Made by a program: the position numbers and the translations under genes
NCBI RefSeq assembly: GCF_001702265.1
Contig: NZ_MAUE01000040.1
Span: 1 to 64,000, forward strand
Direction of reading: 5' to 3'
Source of the DNA: Pseudomonas aylmerensis
Lineage (GTDB): Bacteria; Pseudomonadota; Gammaproteobacteria; Pseudomonadales; Pseudomonadaceae
Length of the DNA stretch: 64,000 bases
Shown: piece by piece, positions 9,220-19,048 of the stretch
Layout: each line of letters starts with the position of its first letter
How positions within the stretch are numbered: position 1 is the first letter of the stretch
Notes under the pieces: generated by a model
What the model was told of the DNA's origin: nothing
What the model saw: the letters and a program-made list of their open reading frames with translations, nothing else
The model's database searches: none

Positions 9220-12200
9220 ATGGCGTTCTTCACCGCAGCCAGCAAGGCCGACTTCCAGCATCAACTGCAAGCGGCACTGGCGCAGCACATCAGTGAACAG
9301 GCACTGCCACAAGTGGCGCTGTTCGCTGAACAATTCTTCGGCATCATTTCCCTGGACGAACTGACCCAGCGTCGCCTTTCCGACCTGGCCGGTTGCACCC
9401 TGTCTGCCTGGCGCCTGCTTGAGCGCTTTGATCACACCCAACCGCAAGTGCGGGTCTACAACCCCGATTACGAACGTCATGGCTGGCAGTCGACCCACAC
9501 CGCGGTCGAAGTGCTGCACCATGACCTGCCGTTCCTGGTCGACTCGGTGCGTACCGAGCTGAACCGCCGCGGCTACAGCATCCACACCCTGCAGACCACC
9601 GTGCTCAGCGTACGCCGTGGCAGCAAGGGCGAGCTGCTGGAAATCCTGCCCAAGGGCACCCAGGGCGAAGGCATCCAGCAAGAATCGCTGATGTACCTGG
9701 AAATCGACCGCTGCGCCAACGCTGCCGAACTGAACGTGCTGAGCAAAGAGCTTGAGCAGGTACTCGGCGAAGTGCGTGTGGCCGTGGCCGATTTCGAACC
9801 GATGAAAGCCAAGGTCCAGGACCTGCTGGCCGGTATCGACGCCAGCCAGTTCGTGATCGATGGCGAAGAAAAAGCCGAGATCAAGAACTTCCTGGAATGG
9901 CTGGTGGGCAACCACTTCACCTTCCTCGGCTATGAAGAATTCGTGGTACGTGACGAGGCGGACGGCGGTCATATCGAATATGACGCCAATTCCTTCCTCG
10001 GTCTGACCAAGCTGCTGCGCGCCGGCCTCACCGCCGATGACCTGCGCATCGAAGACTATGCCGTTGCCTACCTGCGTGAACCGACCGTGCTGTCGTTCGC
10101 CAAGGCCGCGCACCCAAGCCGTGTGCACCGTCCGGCCTATCCGGACTACGTGTCGATCCGCGAGATCGATGCCGACGGCAAGGTCATCAAGGAACACCGC
10201 TTCATGGGCCTGTACACCTCCTCGGTGTACGGCGAAAGCGTGCGGGTCATCCCGTATATCCGTCGCAAGGTCGCCGAAATCGAACGCCGCTCGGGCTTCC
10301 AGCCCAAGGCGCATTTGGGCAAGGAACTCGCCCAGGTGGTCGAAGTACTGCCGCGTGACGACCTGTTCCAGACCCCGGTCGACGAGCTGTTCAGCACCGT
10401 GATGTCGATCGTGCAGATCCAGGAACGCAACAAGATCCGCGTATTCCTGCGCAAAGACCCGTACGGTCGTTTCTGCTACTGCCTGGCCTACGTGCCGCGC
10501 GACATCTATTCCACCGAAGTGCGCCAGAAGATCCAGCAAGTGCTGATGGATCGCCTGAAGGCTTCGGATTGCGAGTTCTGGACCTTCTTCTCCGAGTCCG
10601 TGCTGGCGCGCGTGCAGCTGATTCTGCGGGTCGACCCGAAGAACCGCCTGGACATCGACCCGCTGCAACTGGAAAAAGAAGTGGTACAGGCCTGCCGCAG
10701 CTGGCAGGACGACTACTCCAGCCTGGTCGTCGAAAGCTTCGGCGAAGCCCAGGGCACCAACGTGCTGGCCGACTTCCCGAAAGGCTTCCCAGCCGGTTAC
10801 CGCGAGCGTTTTGCTGCGCATTCGGCCGTGGTCGACATGCAGCACCTCAACAGCCTCACCGAAGCCAACCCGCTGGTGATGAGCTTCTACCAGCCGCTGG
10901 GCCAGGTCTCCGGCCAGCGCGAGCTGCATTGCAAGCTCTACCACGCCGATACCCCGCTGGCACTCTCCGACGTGCTGCCGATCCTGGAAAACCTCGGCCT
11001 GCGCGTGCTGGGTGAATTCCCTTACCGCCTGCGTCACGCCAATGGCCGCGAGTTCTGGATCCATGACTTTGCGTTCATCGCCGCCGAAGGCGTGAACCTG
11101 GATATCCAGCAACTCAACGACACGCTGCAGGACGCGTTCGTGCACATCGTGCATGGCGACGCCGAGAACGATGCGTTCAACCGCCTGGTACTCACCGCCG
11201 GCCTGCCGTGGCGCGACGTGGCGCTGCTGCGTGCCTACGCGCGTTACCTCAAGCAGATCCGCCTGGGCTTCGACCTCGGCTACATCGCCAGCACCCTGAA
11301 CAACCACACCGACATCGCCCGCGAGTTGACCCGGTTGTTCAAGACCCGTTTCTACCTGGCGCGCAAGCTCACCGCCGACGACCTGGAAGACAAGCAGCAA
11401 CGCCTGGAGCAAGCGATCCTCACCGCGCTGGACGACGTCCAGGTGCTCAACGAAGACCGCATCCTGCGTCGCTACCTGGACCTGATCAAGGCCACCCTGC
11501 GGACCAACTTCTACCAGACCGACGCCAACGGCCAGAACAAGTCGTACTTCAGCTTCAAGTTCGACCCGCGTGCGATTCCTGAGCTGCCAAAGCCGGTGCC
11601 GAAATTCGAGATCTTCGTCTACTCGCCGCGTGTCGAAGGCGTGCACCTGCGCTTTGGCAACGTTGCGCGCGGCGGCCTGCGCTGGTCCGACCGTGAGGAA
11701 GACTTCCGTACCGAAGTGCTCGGCCTGGTAAAAGCCCAGCAAGTGAAGAACTCGGTGATCGTGCCGGTGGGTGCGAAGGGCGGCTTCCTGCCGCGTCGCC
11801 TGCCACTGGGCGGCAGCCGCGACGAGATCGCGGCCGAGGGCATCGCCTGCTACCGCATCTTCATTTCCGGCCTGCTGGACATCACCGACAACCTGAAAGA
11901 CGGCGCCCTGGTACCACCGGCCAACGTCGTGCGCCATGACGACGATGACCCGTACCTGGTAGTGGCGGCGGACAAAGGCACCGCGACCTTCTCCGACATC
12001 GCCAACGGCATCGCCATCGACTACGGCTTCTGGCTGGGCGATGCATTCGCCTCCGGTGGTTCCGCCGGTTACGACCACAAGAAAATGGGCATCACCGCCA
12101 AGGGCGCGTGGGTCGGCGTGCAGCGTCACTTCCGTGAGCGCGGCATCAATGTGCAGGAAGACAGCATCACCGTGGTCGGCGTCGGCGACATGGCCGGTGA

Positions 12201-14088
12201 CGTGTTCGGTAACGGCCTGTTGATGTCCGACAAGCTGCAACTGGTCGCGGCCTTCAACCACCTGCACATCTTCATCGATCCAAACCCGAACCCGGCGACC
12301 AGCTTCGTCGAGCGCCAGCGCATGTTCGAACTGCCGCGTTCGGCGTGGACCGACTACGACACCAGCATCATGTCCGAAGGCGGCGGGATCTTCTCGCGCA
12401 GCGCGAAGAGCATTGCCATCTCGCCACAGATGAAAGAGCGCTTCGACATTTCGGCCGACAAACTGACCCCGACCGAGCTGCTGAACGCCTTGCTCAAGGC
12501 GCCGGTGGACCTGTTGTGGAACGGCGGTATCGGTACGTACGTCAAGGCCAGCACCGAAAGCCACGCCGACGTCGGCGACAAGGCCAACGACGCACTGCGT
12601 GTCAACGGCAACGAGCTGCGCTGCAAGGTGGTGGGCGAGGGCGGTAACCTCGGCATGACCCAATTGGGTCGTGTGGAATTCGGCCTCAATGGCGGCGGTT
12701 CCAACACCGACTTCATCGACAACGCCGGTGGCGTGGACTGCTCCGACCACGAAGTGAACATCAAGATCCTGCTCAACGAAGTGGTGCAGGCCGGTGACAT
12801 GACCGACAAGCAGCGCAACCAGCTGCTGGCGAGCATGACCGACGAAGTCGGCCACCTGGTGTTGGGCAACAACTACAAGCAGACCCAGGCCCTGTCCCTG
12901 GCCGCCCGCAAGGCCTACGAGCGCGCAGCCGAGTACAAGCGCCTGATGAGCGACCTGGAAGGCCGTGGCAAGCTGGACCGCGCCATCGAGTACCTGCCGA
13001 CCGAGGAGCAGCTCACCGAGCGCGCGTCCAACGGCAAGGGCCTGACGCGTCCAGAGCTGTCGGTATTGATCTCCTACAGCAAGATCGACCTCAAGGAAGC
13101 GCTGCTCAAGTCGCTGGTGCCGGACGACGAGTACCTGACCCGTGACATGGAGACCGCGTTCCCACCGAGCCTGGTCGCCAAGTTCTCCGAGGCCATGCGT
13201 CGTCATCGCCTGAAGCGCGAGATCGTCAGCACCCAGATCGCCAACGACCTGGTCAACCACATGGGCATCACCTTCGTGCAGCGCCTCAAGGAGTCGACCG
13301 GCATGAGCCCGGCGAACGTGGCTGGCGCCTATGTGATCGTGCGTGACATCTTCCATCTCCCGCACTGGTTCCGTCAGATCGAAGCCCTGGACCACCAGGT
13401 CTCCGCCGACGTGCAACTGGAGCTGATGGACGAGCTGATGCGCCTGGGCCGCCGTGCTACACGCTGGTTCCTGCGCAGCCGTCGCAACGAGCAGGATGCC
13501 GGGCGTGATACCGCGCACTTCGGTCCACACCTGGCCGCGTTGGGCCTCAAGCTCGATGAACTGCTGGAAGGCCCGACCCGCGAAGGCTGGCAGACCCGCT
13601 ACCAGGCCTACACCGAAGCCGGCGTGCCGGAGTTGTTGGCACGCATGGTGGCCGGCACGACGCACCTGTACACGCTGCTGCCGATCATCGAAGCCGCTGA
13701 CGTCACCGGTCACGATGCCGCCGAAGTGGCGAAAGCCTACTTCGCCGTGGGCAGCGCCCTCGACTTGCCGTGGTACCTGCAGCAGATCAGCGATCTGCCA
13801 GTGGCCAACAACTGGCAGGCCCAGGCGCGCGAAGCGTTCCGCGACGACGTGGACTGGCAGCAACGCGCGATCACCATCGCGGTACTGCAAATGGCCGATG
13901 CGCCACAAGACATGGAAGCCCGCGTGGCCCTGTGGCTTGAGCAGCACCAGGACATGGCGGATCGCTGGCGCGCGATGATGGTGGAAATTCGTGCTGCGGT
14001 CGGCACGGACTACGCCATGTACGCGGTCGCCAACCGTGAACTGCTGGACCTGGCGTTGAGCGGTCAGTCGGTGCTGCAACCGGCTTGA
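9220..14088 (+). CDS. gdhB: NAD-specific glutamate dehydrogenase, 180-kDa class
   Basis: 1622 aa, the full length of the large NAD-GDH class found in Pseudomonas (about 1620 aa). It deaminates glutamate to 2-oxoglutarate and ammonia in the cytoplasm, mainly in amino-acid (arginine, glutamate) catabolism. The N-terminal 700 residues are the regulatory ACT-like part. The catalytic core follows, with GGLRWSDR near residue 818 and VGAKGGF near 850. The nucleotide-binding loop is VVGVGDMAGDVFGNG near residue 985. The C-terminal helical domain is complete. The enzyme class is allosterically controlled (arginine, citrate). A strong hairpin terminator follows at 14105. Confidence 0.97.
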   Translation: MAFFTAASKADFQHQLQAALAQHISEQALPQVALFAEQFFGIISLDELTQRRLSDLAGCTLSAWRLLERFDHTQPQVRVYNPDYERHGWQSTHTAVEVLHHDLPFLVDSVRTELNRRGYSIHTLQTTVLSVRRGSKGELLEILPKGTQGEGIQQESLMYLEIDRCANAAELNVLSKELEQVLGEVRVAVADFEPMKAKVQDLLAGIDASQFVIDGEEKAEIKNFLEWLVGNHFTFLGYEEFVVRDEADGGHIEYDANSFLGLTKLLRAGLTADDLRIEDYAVAYLREPTVLSFAKAAHPSRVHRPAYPDYVSIREIDADGKVIKEHRFMGLYTSSVYGESVRVIPYIRRKVAEIERRSGFQPKAHLGKELAQVVEVLPRDDLFQTPVDELFSTVMSIVQIQERNKIRVFLRKDPYGRFCYCLAYVPRDIYSTEVRQKIQQVLMDRLKASDCEFWTFFSESVLARVQLILRVDPKNRLDIDPLQLEKEVVQACRSWQDDYSSLVVESFGEAQGTNVLADFPKGFPAGYRERFAAHSAVVDMQHLNSLTEANPLVMSFYQPLGQVSGQRELHCKLYHADTPLALSDVLPILENLGLRVLGEFPYRLRHANGREFWIHDFAFIAAEGVNLDIQQLNDTLQDAFVHIVHGDAENDAFNRLVLTAGLPWRDVALLRAYARYLKQIRLGFDLGYIASTLNNHTDIARELTRLFKTRFYLARKLTADDLEDKQQRLEQAILTALDDVQVLNEDRILRRYLDLIKATLRTNFYQTDANGQNKSYFSFKFDPRAIPELPKPVPKFEIFVYSPRVEGVHLRFGNVARGGLRWSDREEDFRTEVLGLVKAQQVKNSVIVPVGAKGGFLPRRLPLGGSRDEIAAEGIACYRIFISGLLDITDNLKDGALVPPANVVRHDDDDPYLVVAADKGTATFSDIANGIAIDYGFWLGDAFASGGSAGYDHKKMGITAKGAWVGVQRHFRERGINVQEDSITVVGVGDMAGDVFGNGLLMSDKLQLVAAFNHLHIFIDPNPNPATSFVERQRMFELPRSAWTDYDTSIMSEGGGIFSRSAKSIAISPQMKERFDISADKLTPTELLNALLKAPVDLLWNGGIGTYVKASTESHADVGDKANDALRVNGNELRCKVVGEGGNLGMTQLGRVEFGLNGGGSNTDFIDNAGGVDCSDHEVNIKILLNEVVQAGDMTDKQRNQLLASMTDEVGHLVLGNNYKQTQALSLAARKAYERAAEYKRLMSDLEGRGKLDRAIEYLPTEEQLTERASNGKGLTRPELSVLISYSKIDLKEALLKSLVPDDEYLTRDMETAFPPSLVAKFSEAMRRHRLKREIVSTQIANDLVNHMGITFVQRLKESTGMSPANVAGAYVIVRDIFHLPHWFRQIEALDHQVSADVQLELMDELMRLGRRATRWFLRSRRNEQDAGRDTAHFGPHLAALGLKLDELLEGPTREGWQTRYQAYTEAGVPELLARMVAGTTHLYTLLPIIEAADVTGHDAAEVAKAYFAVGSALDLPWYLQQISDLPVANNWQAQAREAFRDDVDWQQRAITIAVLQMADAPQDMEARVALWLEQHQDMADRWRAMMVEIRAAVGTDYAMYAVANRELLDLALSGQSVLQPA

Positions 14089-14104
14089 TCCAACCGCTGG
14101 ACAC

Positions 14105-14138
14105 AAAGCCCCGCATCGTAAGATGCGGGGCTTTTTTT
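14105..14138. terminator. Bidirectional intrinsic terminator after gdhB
   Basis: Stem AAGCCCCGCATC / GATGCGGGGCTT with a GTAA loop and a run of T on the + strand. The complementary side also gives a short T run, and the stop codon of the convergent minus-strand gene (14137) lies at its edge, so it can serve both genes. Confidence 0.92.
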
Positions 14139-14748
14139 ATGGCGTGGCAGTCCCCAGGCACGGCTGGATGACTTTTTTCAGCCCGGTGTTATTGGCTGGC
14201 AGTAAAAACGTTGCGGTCAGCGGCTTGCCCCCCTCCTGGGCTGGCGCCAATGACAGTGTCAGGCTTTGACCCCGTGAGGCATCACTGGCCCAGTAGGCGA
14301 GTTCGTCGCGGGGCACGGAGCCGCGGAGTACAAAAATCGTGCTGACCTGGAAAACCCCGCCGTGGGTCCACACGCCATTGATCGAGTGATCGACGCTGGC
14401 GCGGGTTCCCGTCGTGATGCGCAGTGGTCCGGCTTTGGCGGCACCCTTGCCTTCAAAAGGCGCAACGTCGAAGCCCAGCGACTGCGGGGAGATCTCCAGT
14501 TCAATGCCCGCCGATGGGTTCTGCGGGTGACAGCTGATCGCCAGGTTGGCCTTGACGCTATACCCGTCATAGGCACTGGCACCAAACGTGCGGGCCGTCA
14601 GCATCGGGCCGTCTGCGTAAGGTTGCTCAAGCAACCAGACGGGGTGTGCCGGGGTGATCACTTGCGTGGCGTCGTCACCGAGATGGGCATGCGCATTGAG
14701 TGCTGGAATAAAAGCGCTGGCGATCAGGGTACGGATAAGGGGTCGCAT
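14137..14748 (-). CDS. Exported protein of unknown function
   Basis: About 203 aa from the ATG at 14748; starts at 14760 or 14793 are also in frame. The chosen start gives a clean signal peptide (MRPLIRTLIASAFIPALNAHAH). The mature part has no motif I recognise; it contains segments such as PVWLLEQPYADGPMLTARTFG and ISCHPQNPSAGIELEISPQ that suggest a beta-rich periplasmic protein. It is convergent with gdhB and shares its terminator. Function not assigned. Confidence 0.7.
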   Translation of the reverse strand: MRPLIRTLIASAFIPALNAHAHLGDDATQVITPAHPVWLLEQPYADGPMLTARTFGASAYDGYSVKANLAISCHPQNPSAGIELEISPQSLGFDVAPFEGKGAAKAGPLRITTGTRASVDHSINGVWTHGGVFQVSTIFVLRGSVPRDELAYWASDASRGQSLTLSLAPAQEGGKPLTATFLLPANNTGLKKVIQPCLGTATP

Positions 14749-14893
14749 AGGGGCACTCATCGGCAAAGGAATGTTGATAATACGGCCACCCATTCTGCCG
14801 ATTGCTCGCCGACAGGGCTGTCAGTCAATACGCAAAGAACCTGGCGTGGTTTAATCCACCGGGTACTCAACAACACTCAGCAAGCGAGGGTCT

Positions 14894-15472
14894 ATGCGAC
14901 TGTGTATTTTTTCCGGCTCAAGCCCAGGCCGGTTGCCGGTGTATGCCGAAATGGCCACTCAATTGGGTGAGGCGCTCGCCAAGGCCGGTATCGGTCTGGT
15001 CTACGGCGGCGCTTCGGTGGGTTTGATGGGCGCGGTGGCCGACGCGGCGCTGGCCAGTGGCGGTGAAGTGATTGGTGTCATGCCGGCGTTCCTGGCCGAT
15101 AAGGAGCTGGCCCACACCGGCCTGGCAGACCTGCGGATCGTCGGTTCCATGCACGAGCGCAAGGCGCTGATGGCGGATCTGTCCGACGGCTTTATCGCAT
15201 TGCCTGGAGGCATCGGCACGTTTGAAGAGTTGTTTGAGGTGTGGACGTGGGCGCAACTGGGCCAGCACGCCAAGCCTTGCGCACTGTTGAACATCAACGG
15301 GTTTTACGATGGCTTGGCCGCCTTCCTCGACAACGTGGTCAGCGAGGCGTTTTTGAAGCCGGTGCACCGCGACATGTTGATTGTCGAACCGAACGTGGAG
15401 CGTTTACTGGCGGCAGTGCGCGACTATACGGCGCCTACCGTGGCCAAGTGGATCGAGCGCGAGCAAACCTGA
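14894..15472 (+). CDS. LOG family protein (TIGR00730), Rossmann fold
   Basis: 192 aa. It has the family signatures: N-terminal FSGSSPG loop (residues 6-12), MHERK ending at residue 90, and PGGIGTFEE at 104-112. Members cleave nucleoside 5'-monophosphates with N6-modified purines (cytokinin-activating phosphoribohydrolase) or AMP. The R/K of MHERK and the Glu of GTFEE are the residues usually taken as catalytic, and both are present. The exact substrate in Pseudomonas is uncertain. The gene stands alone, downstream of a divergent exported protein. Confidence 0.9.
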   Translation: MRLCIFSGSSPGRLPVYAEMATQLGEALAKAGIGLVYGGASVGLMGAVADAALASGGEVIGVMPAFLADKELAHTGLADLRIVGSMHERKALMADLSDGFIALPGGIGTFEELFEVWTWAQLGQHAKPCALLNINGFYDGLAAFLDNVVSEAFLKPVHRDMLIVEPNVERLLAAVRDYTAPTVAKWIEREQT

Positions 15473-15609
15473 GGCCGCAAGCGCCTGCAGTCGGGTGTGG
15501 CGCAGCGACTCTTCGCGACGCCACGTGCTGTTGATCCAGCGCCCCTTGCTGCCGACTTGAGGGCAAACCCGATGGCGCGGGCCTTCGCCATCGGTTGTCA
15601 GCGGCTGCC

Positions 15610-18024
15610 TTACCAGTCGTAGGTCAGCGTCGCGGTCACATTGCGCCGTGGGCCGTAGTAGCACGCGGTGGTGTTGGTGCAGGCGGTGATGTAGTCCTTG
15701 TCGAACAGGTTGCTGGCATTCAGCGCGACGCGGGTGCCTTTCAAATCATTGGCCAGCTTGCCCAGGTCGTAATGCACGGCGGCGTCGAACACGGTGACGT
15801 TGCCGCTCTGGATACGGTCGCGTGCGGCGGTGGTGGAGACGGCGGAGCTGCCCCACAACACGCCGGTGTAGCGTGCGCCGGCGCCCAGGCCGAGGCCGGT
15901 GAACGGGCCGTCATCGAGGGTGTAGTCCAGCCACGCCGACGCCCGGTGGCGCGGGGTGAAGGGCAGTTCGTAGCCTTTATCGGTGTAGGCCGAGGTCACG
16001 TAGCCGCTCTGGGTGATTTCACTGTCGGTGTAGGTGTAAGAGGCAATCAGCGACAGGTTGCGGTTCAGTACCGCCTTGCCTTCCAACTCGAAGCCACGGC
16101 TGCGCGCTTCGCCGATCTGCACGGTATTGCGCATGTCGAGCGGGTCGGCCGTGGTGAGATTCTTCTGGGTCAGGGTGTAGACCGACGCGGTGATAAAGCT
16201 GTCCTGGCCCGGCGGTTGGTACTTCACGCCGGCTTCATATTGCTCGCCTTCGGTCGGCTTGAAGATCGGTGTGGTCGCGCTGACGCTGGTATTGAGCGTC
16301 GGGTCGAACGATTGCGAGTAGCTGACGTAGGGCATCACGCCGTTGTCGAACAGGTAGCCGAGCCCCGCGCGCCAGGTGCCTTTTTCATCGTCCTGCTTGA
16401 TCACGCGGTCGCGTGGCGTCGCGCGGTCCGGGCGGAAGTCGCTGGTGGACGTGGCCCAGTCGTAGCGACCGCCGAGGGTCAGGATCCAGCTATCCAGCTT
16501 GATCTGGTCCTGCAGGTAGACGCCGGTCTGCTTCTGGGTCTGGTACATGTCGCGACCCACGTACTGGCCGCTGACGCTGCCGCCGTAAGTGGGGTTGTAC
16601 GGGTTGATCGGGCTGAACGTGCCGTTGACCACGTCGTTGTCCAGCGCGTTGCGCCGGAAATCCAGGCCCATCAGCAGGGTATGCTCCAACGCACCGGTGT
16701 TGAAGCGCGCCTGCGCCTGGTTATCGACGTTGAAGATCTGGATGTTGCGCTTGATGTCGGAGGCCAGCCGATTGAGCACCGGGCTGGTGGCGCTGGCATA
16801 GCCGTTGTTGAACGCCGAGCGGTTCTGGATGTTTACCTTGCTCCAGCGCAGGTTCTGGCGAAGGGTCCAGGTGTCGTTCAGATGGTGCTCGAACAGGTAG
16901 CCGAGCTGGAAGCTTTCGCGGCGCAGCTGATCGTAATCCGGATCGCCCAGCAGCGTGTCGCTGCCGATGTGGCCCCAGGGCGAACCCTGCTGCGAGCCTT
17001 TTTGCGGGTAGTATTGCTCGGTGGTGCCGCCCCAGTCGCGCTGGTATTGGGCAAGCAGGGTCAGCGAGGTGTCATCGTTAGGGCGCCAGGTCAGCGCGGG
17101 GGCGATGAAGTTGCGGTTGTTGTCGACGTGTTCGACCTGGGTGCCGCTGTCCTTGACCAGGCCGGTCAGCCGGTAGCTCCACACGCCCTGGTCGTCCAGC
17201 GGGCCGCTGAAGTCGAAGCCCAGTTGCTTGAGGTCATGGCTGCCGCCTTGAACCTGCAACTGATGCAAGGGCGTGGTGGTCGGCAGTTTGCTGGTGAGGT
17301 TGATCAAGCCACCGGGACGGCTCTGGCCATACAGCATCGAGCTGGGGCCGCGCAGCACTTCCACGCTTTGCAGGCCGTAGGGCTCGGACACGCTGCCCTG
17401 GCCACTTTCGCCATACGGCAGCATCAGGCCATCCTGGAACACGTAGGGCGAAAAGCCGCGCACGCGAAACTGCTCGCGGCTGTTGTTGCTGCCGGTGTAT
17501 TCGCCATAGATACCGGGGGTGTAGCGCACCGCCTGGCTGACGTCCTGTACGGCCTGGTCATTCATCTGCTTGCGCGACACCACCGAGATCGACTGCGCAA
17601 CTTCGGCCAGTGGCGTATCGGTCTTGGTTGCGCCACGGCCGCGCTTGACCACATAGCTGTTGTCGCCGTTCTCTTCACTGTCGAACGTGTTGGCGTTGAT
17701 GCTGGTCTCGCCCAGGTTGAGGGTGCCGGAGGGCAGGGGCTTGAGCGTCAATACGCCGCCTTCGGTGGTGTCCAGGCCCAGGCCGGAACCTGACAGGGCG
17801 CGGCTCAAGGCCTGCTCAGTGCTCATGTCACCGCGTACCGCGGGCGCTTGCAGGCCGGACACCAGGCTCGGTTCATACACGATTTCACGCGCGCTTTGCT
17901 GGGCGATGCGGCCCAGGGTGGTCGCCAGCCCCGCGGGCGGCAAGTCGAAATTGGCGGCGTGGGCCAGGCCCAGGGGGGCCACCAGCAGGGCTAGCGGAAA
18001 GAGGGTACGGGTGCAGCGGGACAT
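15610..18024 (-). CDS. TonB-dependent siderophore receptor with STN signalling domain
   Basis: 804 aa from the ATG at 18024, which has GGAG 8 nt upstream and opens the signal peptide MSRCTRTLFPLALLVAPLGLAHA; a start at 18066 is possible. An STN domain (FDLPPAGLATTLGRIAQQ...) of about 75 aa follows, then the plug (ISVVSRKQMNDQAV, RGFSPYVFQDG, VEVLRGPSSMLYGQ) and the barrel ending in aromatic Trp (TATLTYDW). The Cys pair in the last strand loop (TACTNTTACYYGPRR) resembles FhuA/FoxA-type hydroxamate receptors; the ligand is inferred only. The STN domain and the upstream fecR/fecI pair mark it as a cell-surface-signalling receptor. Confidence 0.93.
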   Translation of the reverse strand: MSRCTRTLFPLALLVAPLGLAHAANFDLPPAGLATTLGRIAQQSAREIVYEPSLVSGLQAPAVRGDMSTEQALSRALSGSGLGLDTTEGGVLTLKPLPSGTLNLGETSINANTFDSEENGDNSYVVKRGRGATKTDTPLAEVAQSISVVSRKQMNDQAVQDVSQAVRYTPGIYGEYTGSNNSREQFRVRGFSPYVFQDGLMLPYGESGQGSVSEPYGLQSVEVLRGPSSMLYGQSRPGGLINLTSKLPTTTPLHQLQVQGGSHDLKQLGFDFSGPLDDQGVWSYRLTGLVKDSGTQVEHVDNNRNFIAPALTWRPNDDTSLTLLAQYQRDWGGTTEQYYPQKGSQQGSPWGHIGSDTLLGDPDYDQLRRESFQLGYLFEHHLNDTWTLRQNLRWSKVNIQNRSAFNNGYASATSPVLNRLASDIKRNIQIFNVDNQAQARFNTGALEHTLLMGLDFRRNALDNDVVNGTFSPINPYNPTYGGSVSGQYVGRDMYQTQKQTGVYLQDQIKLDSWILTLGGRYDWATSTSDFRPDRATPRDRVIKQDDEKGTWRAGLGYLFDNGVMPYVSYSQSFDPTLNTSVSATTPIFKPTEGEQYEAGVKYQPPGQDSFITASVYTLTQKNLTTADPLDMRNTVQIGEARSRGFELEGKAVLNRNLSLIASYTYTDSEITQSGYVTSAYTDKGYELPFTPRHRASAWLDYTLDDGPFTGLGLGAGARYTGVLWGSSAVSTTAARDRIQSGNVTVFDAAVHYDLGKLANDLKGTRVALNASNLFDKDYITACTNTTACYYGPRRNVTATLTYDW

Positions 18025-18118
18025 AACGAGGGCTCCATTGGCGGTCCGCATTCGTGGGCGGTTCATGGGGTATGTCCAGCGAGCATGAAAAAGCGATATA
18101 GGCGGATGAAAAAATAAT

Positions 18119-19048
18119 TCAGGCGCGGTCGACGCTGACCCACCACTCGCCATAACGCTGGATGCGCAGCGGCATGGTTTGCGCCAGGGCGGCGAGGGCG
18201 CGGTCGCTGTGGTCGAGGGAGAACACGCCGGAGACGCGCATCGGCGCAGCGCTCGGGCTGACGCGCAGCACGCCGCGCCGGTACGGTTTCAACGCGGCGA
18301 TGACGTCGCCCAGTGCCCAGTCCTGCACGTTGAGCCAGCCGTCCTGCCAGCTGCTTTCGCCGCTGTGGTTGGCGGCCAGGCGTTCAATGCTGTCGTTGAA
18401 GCGTGCGCCCTGATCCGCTTTGAGCGTCAGTTGCGCGCCACGGCGGGTGGTGATGTGCACGTCCGGCCCCAGGGCCCAGACGTGGCTGAATGAGGCGTAT
18501 GCCGCCACCATCAGCCGTGTGCCATTGCCCTGTACCTGGCCAAACGGGGTGCTGATGTTGAAGGGGCGTGGCTCGTGGTGGATGTCGAGGATGATCTTGC
18601 CGGCGCGCAGCAACAGCCGGCGTTCGTCCGTGCGCCAATCGATATCCACCGCGCTTTGTGCATCGAGTACCAGGTGGCTGCCATCTGCCAGCCATGTGTT
18701 CAGCCGCTCGCCGGTGCCGGTGCGCAGGTCGGCGCCGAATTCCGCCAGTGGCATGCCTGGCTGGCGCAGCGCCTGGGTGACCACTCCGAGTCCGGAGACG
18801 GCCAAGGCGCCGCGCAGCAATTGACGACGACTGGGGCGCGGTGCTTGCAAGGCGCGGCGGGCCTGTGCGTCATGGGCCGGCGCCAGGCTGCGTTGCACAT
18901 GGCTTTGCACGGTATTCCAGGCCTGGGCATTCAGCGGATCGGCCTGCAGCCAATGCTCGAACGCATGGCGCTCACTGGGCAGCAGCGATTCATCGCGCAG
19001 GCAGGCACTCCACTCGATAGCTTGTTCAAGGGCGGCGCGCGAACTCAT
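18119..19048 (-). CDS. FecR-family anti-sigma factor / signal transducer
   Basis: 309 aa from the ATG at 19048, which overlaps the sigma-factor stop as ATGA. The N-terminal cytoplasmic DUF4880 part (ALEQAIEWSACLRDE) is the sigma-binding region. A single membrane segment follows, preceded by twin arginines (SRRQLLRGALAVSGLGVV, from about residue 73). The periplasmic FecR domain holds LADGSHLVLDAQSAVDI and ends WWVSVDRA. It should relay receptor occupancy to the sigma factor. The receptor gene lies 94 bp downstream. The RR before the hydrophobic stretch fits Tat-dependent insertion reported for FecR proteins. Confidence 0.93.
   Translation of the reverse strand: MSSRAALEQAIEWSACLRDESLLPSERHAFEHWLQADPLNAQAWNTVQSHVQRSLAPAHDAQARRALQAPRPSRRQLLRGALAVSGLGVVTQALRQPGMPLAEFGADLRTGTGERLNTWLADGSHLVLDAQSAVDIDWRTDERRLLLRAGKIILDIHHEPRPFNISTPFGQVQGNGTRLMVAAYASFSHVWALGPDVHITTRRGAQLTLKADQGARFNDSIERLAANHSGESSWQDGWLNVQDWALGDVIAALKPYRRGVLRVSPSAAPMRVSGVFSLDHSDRALAALAQTMPLRIQRYGEWWVSVDRA

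Noticed and set aside
9190..14106. Antisense open frame of about 1638 codons lying over gdhB
   Set aside because: It mirrors the codon pattern of gdhB. In high-GC Pseudomonas genes, antisense frames without stops are common, and its translation is full of His/Val/Gln-rich runs with no domain.
15595..17793. Antisense open frame of 732 codons over the TonB receptor
   Set aside because: Low-complexity Ala/Gly/Val/Arg translation with no signal, in the shadow of a clear receptor gene.
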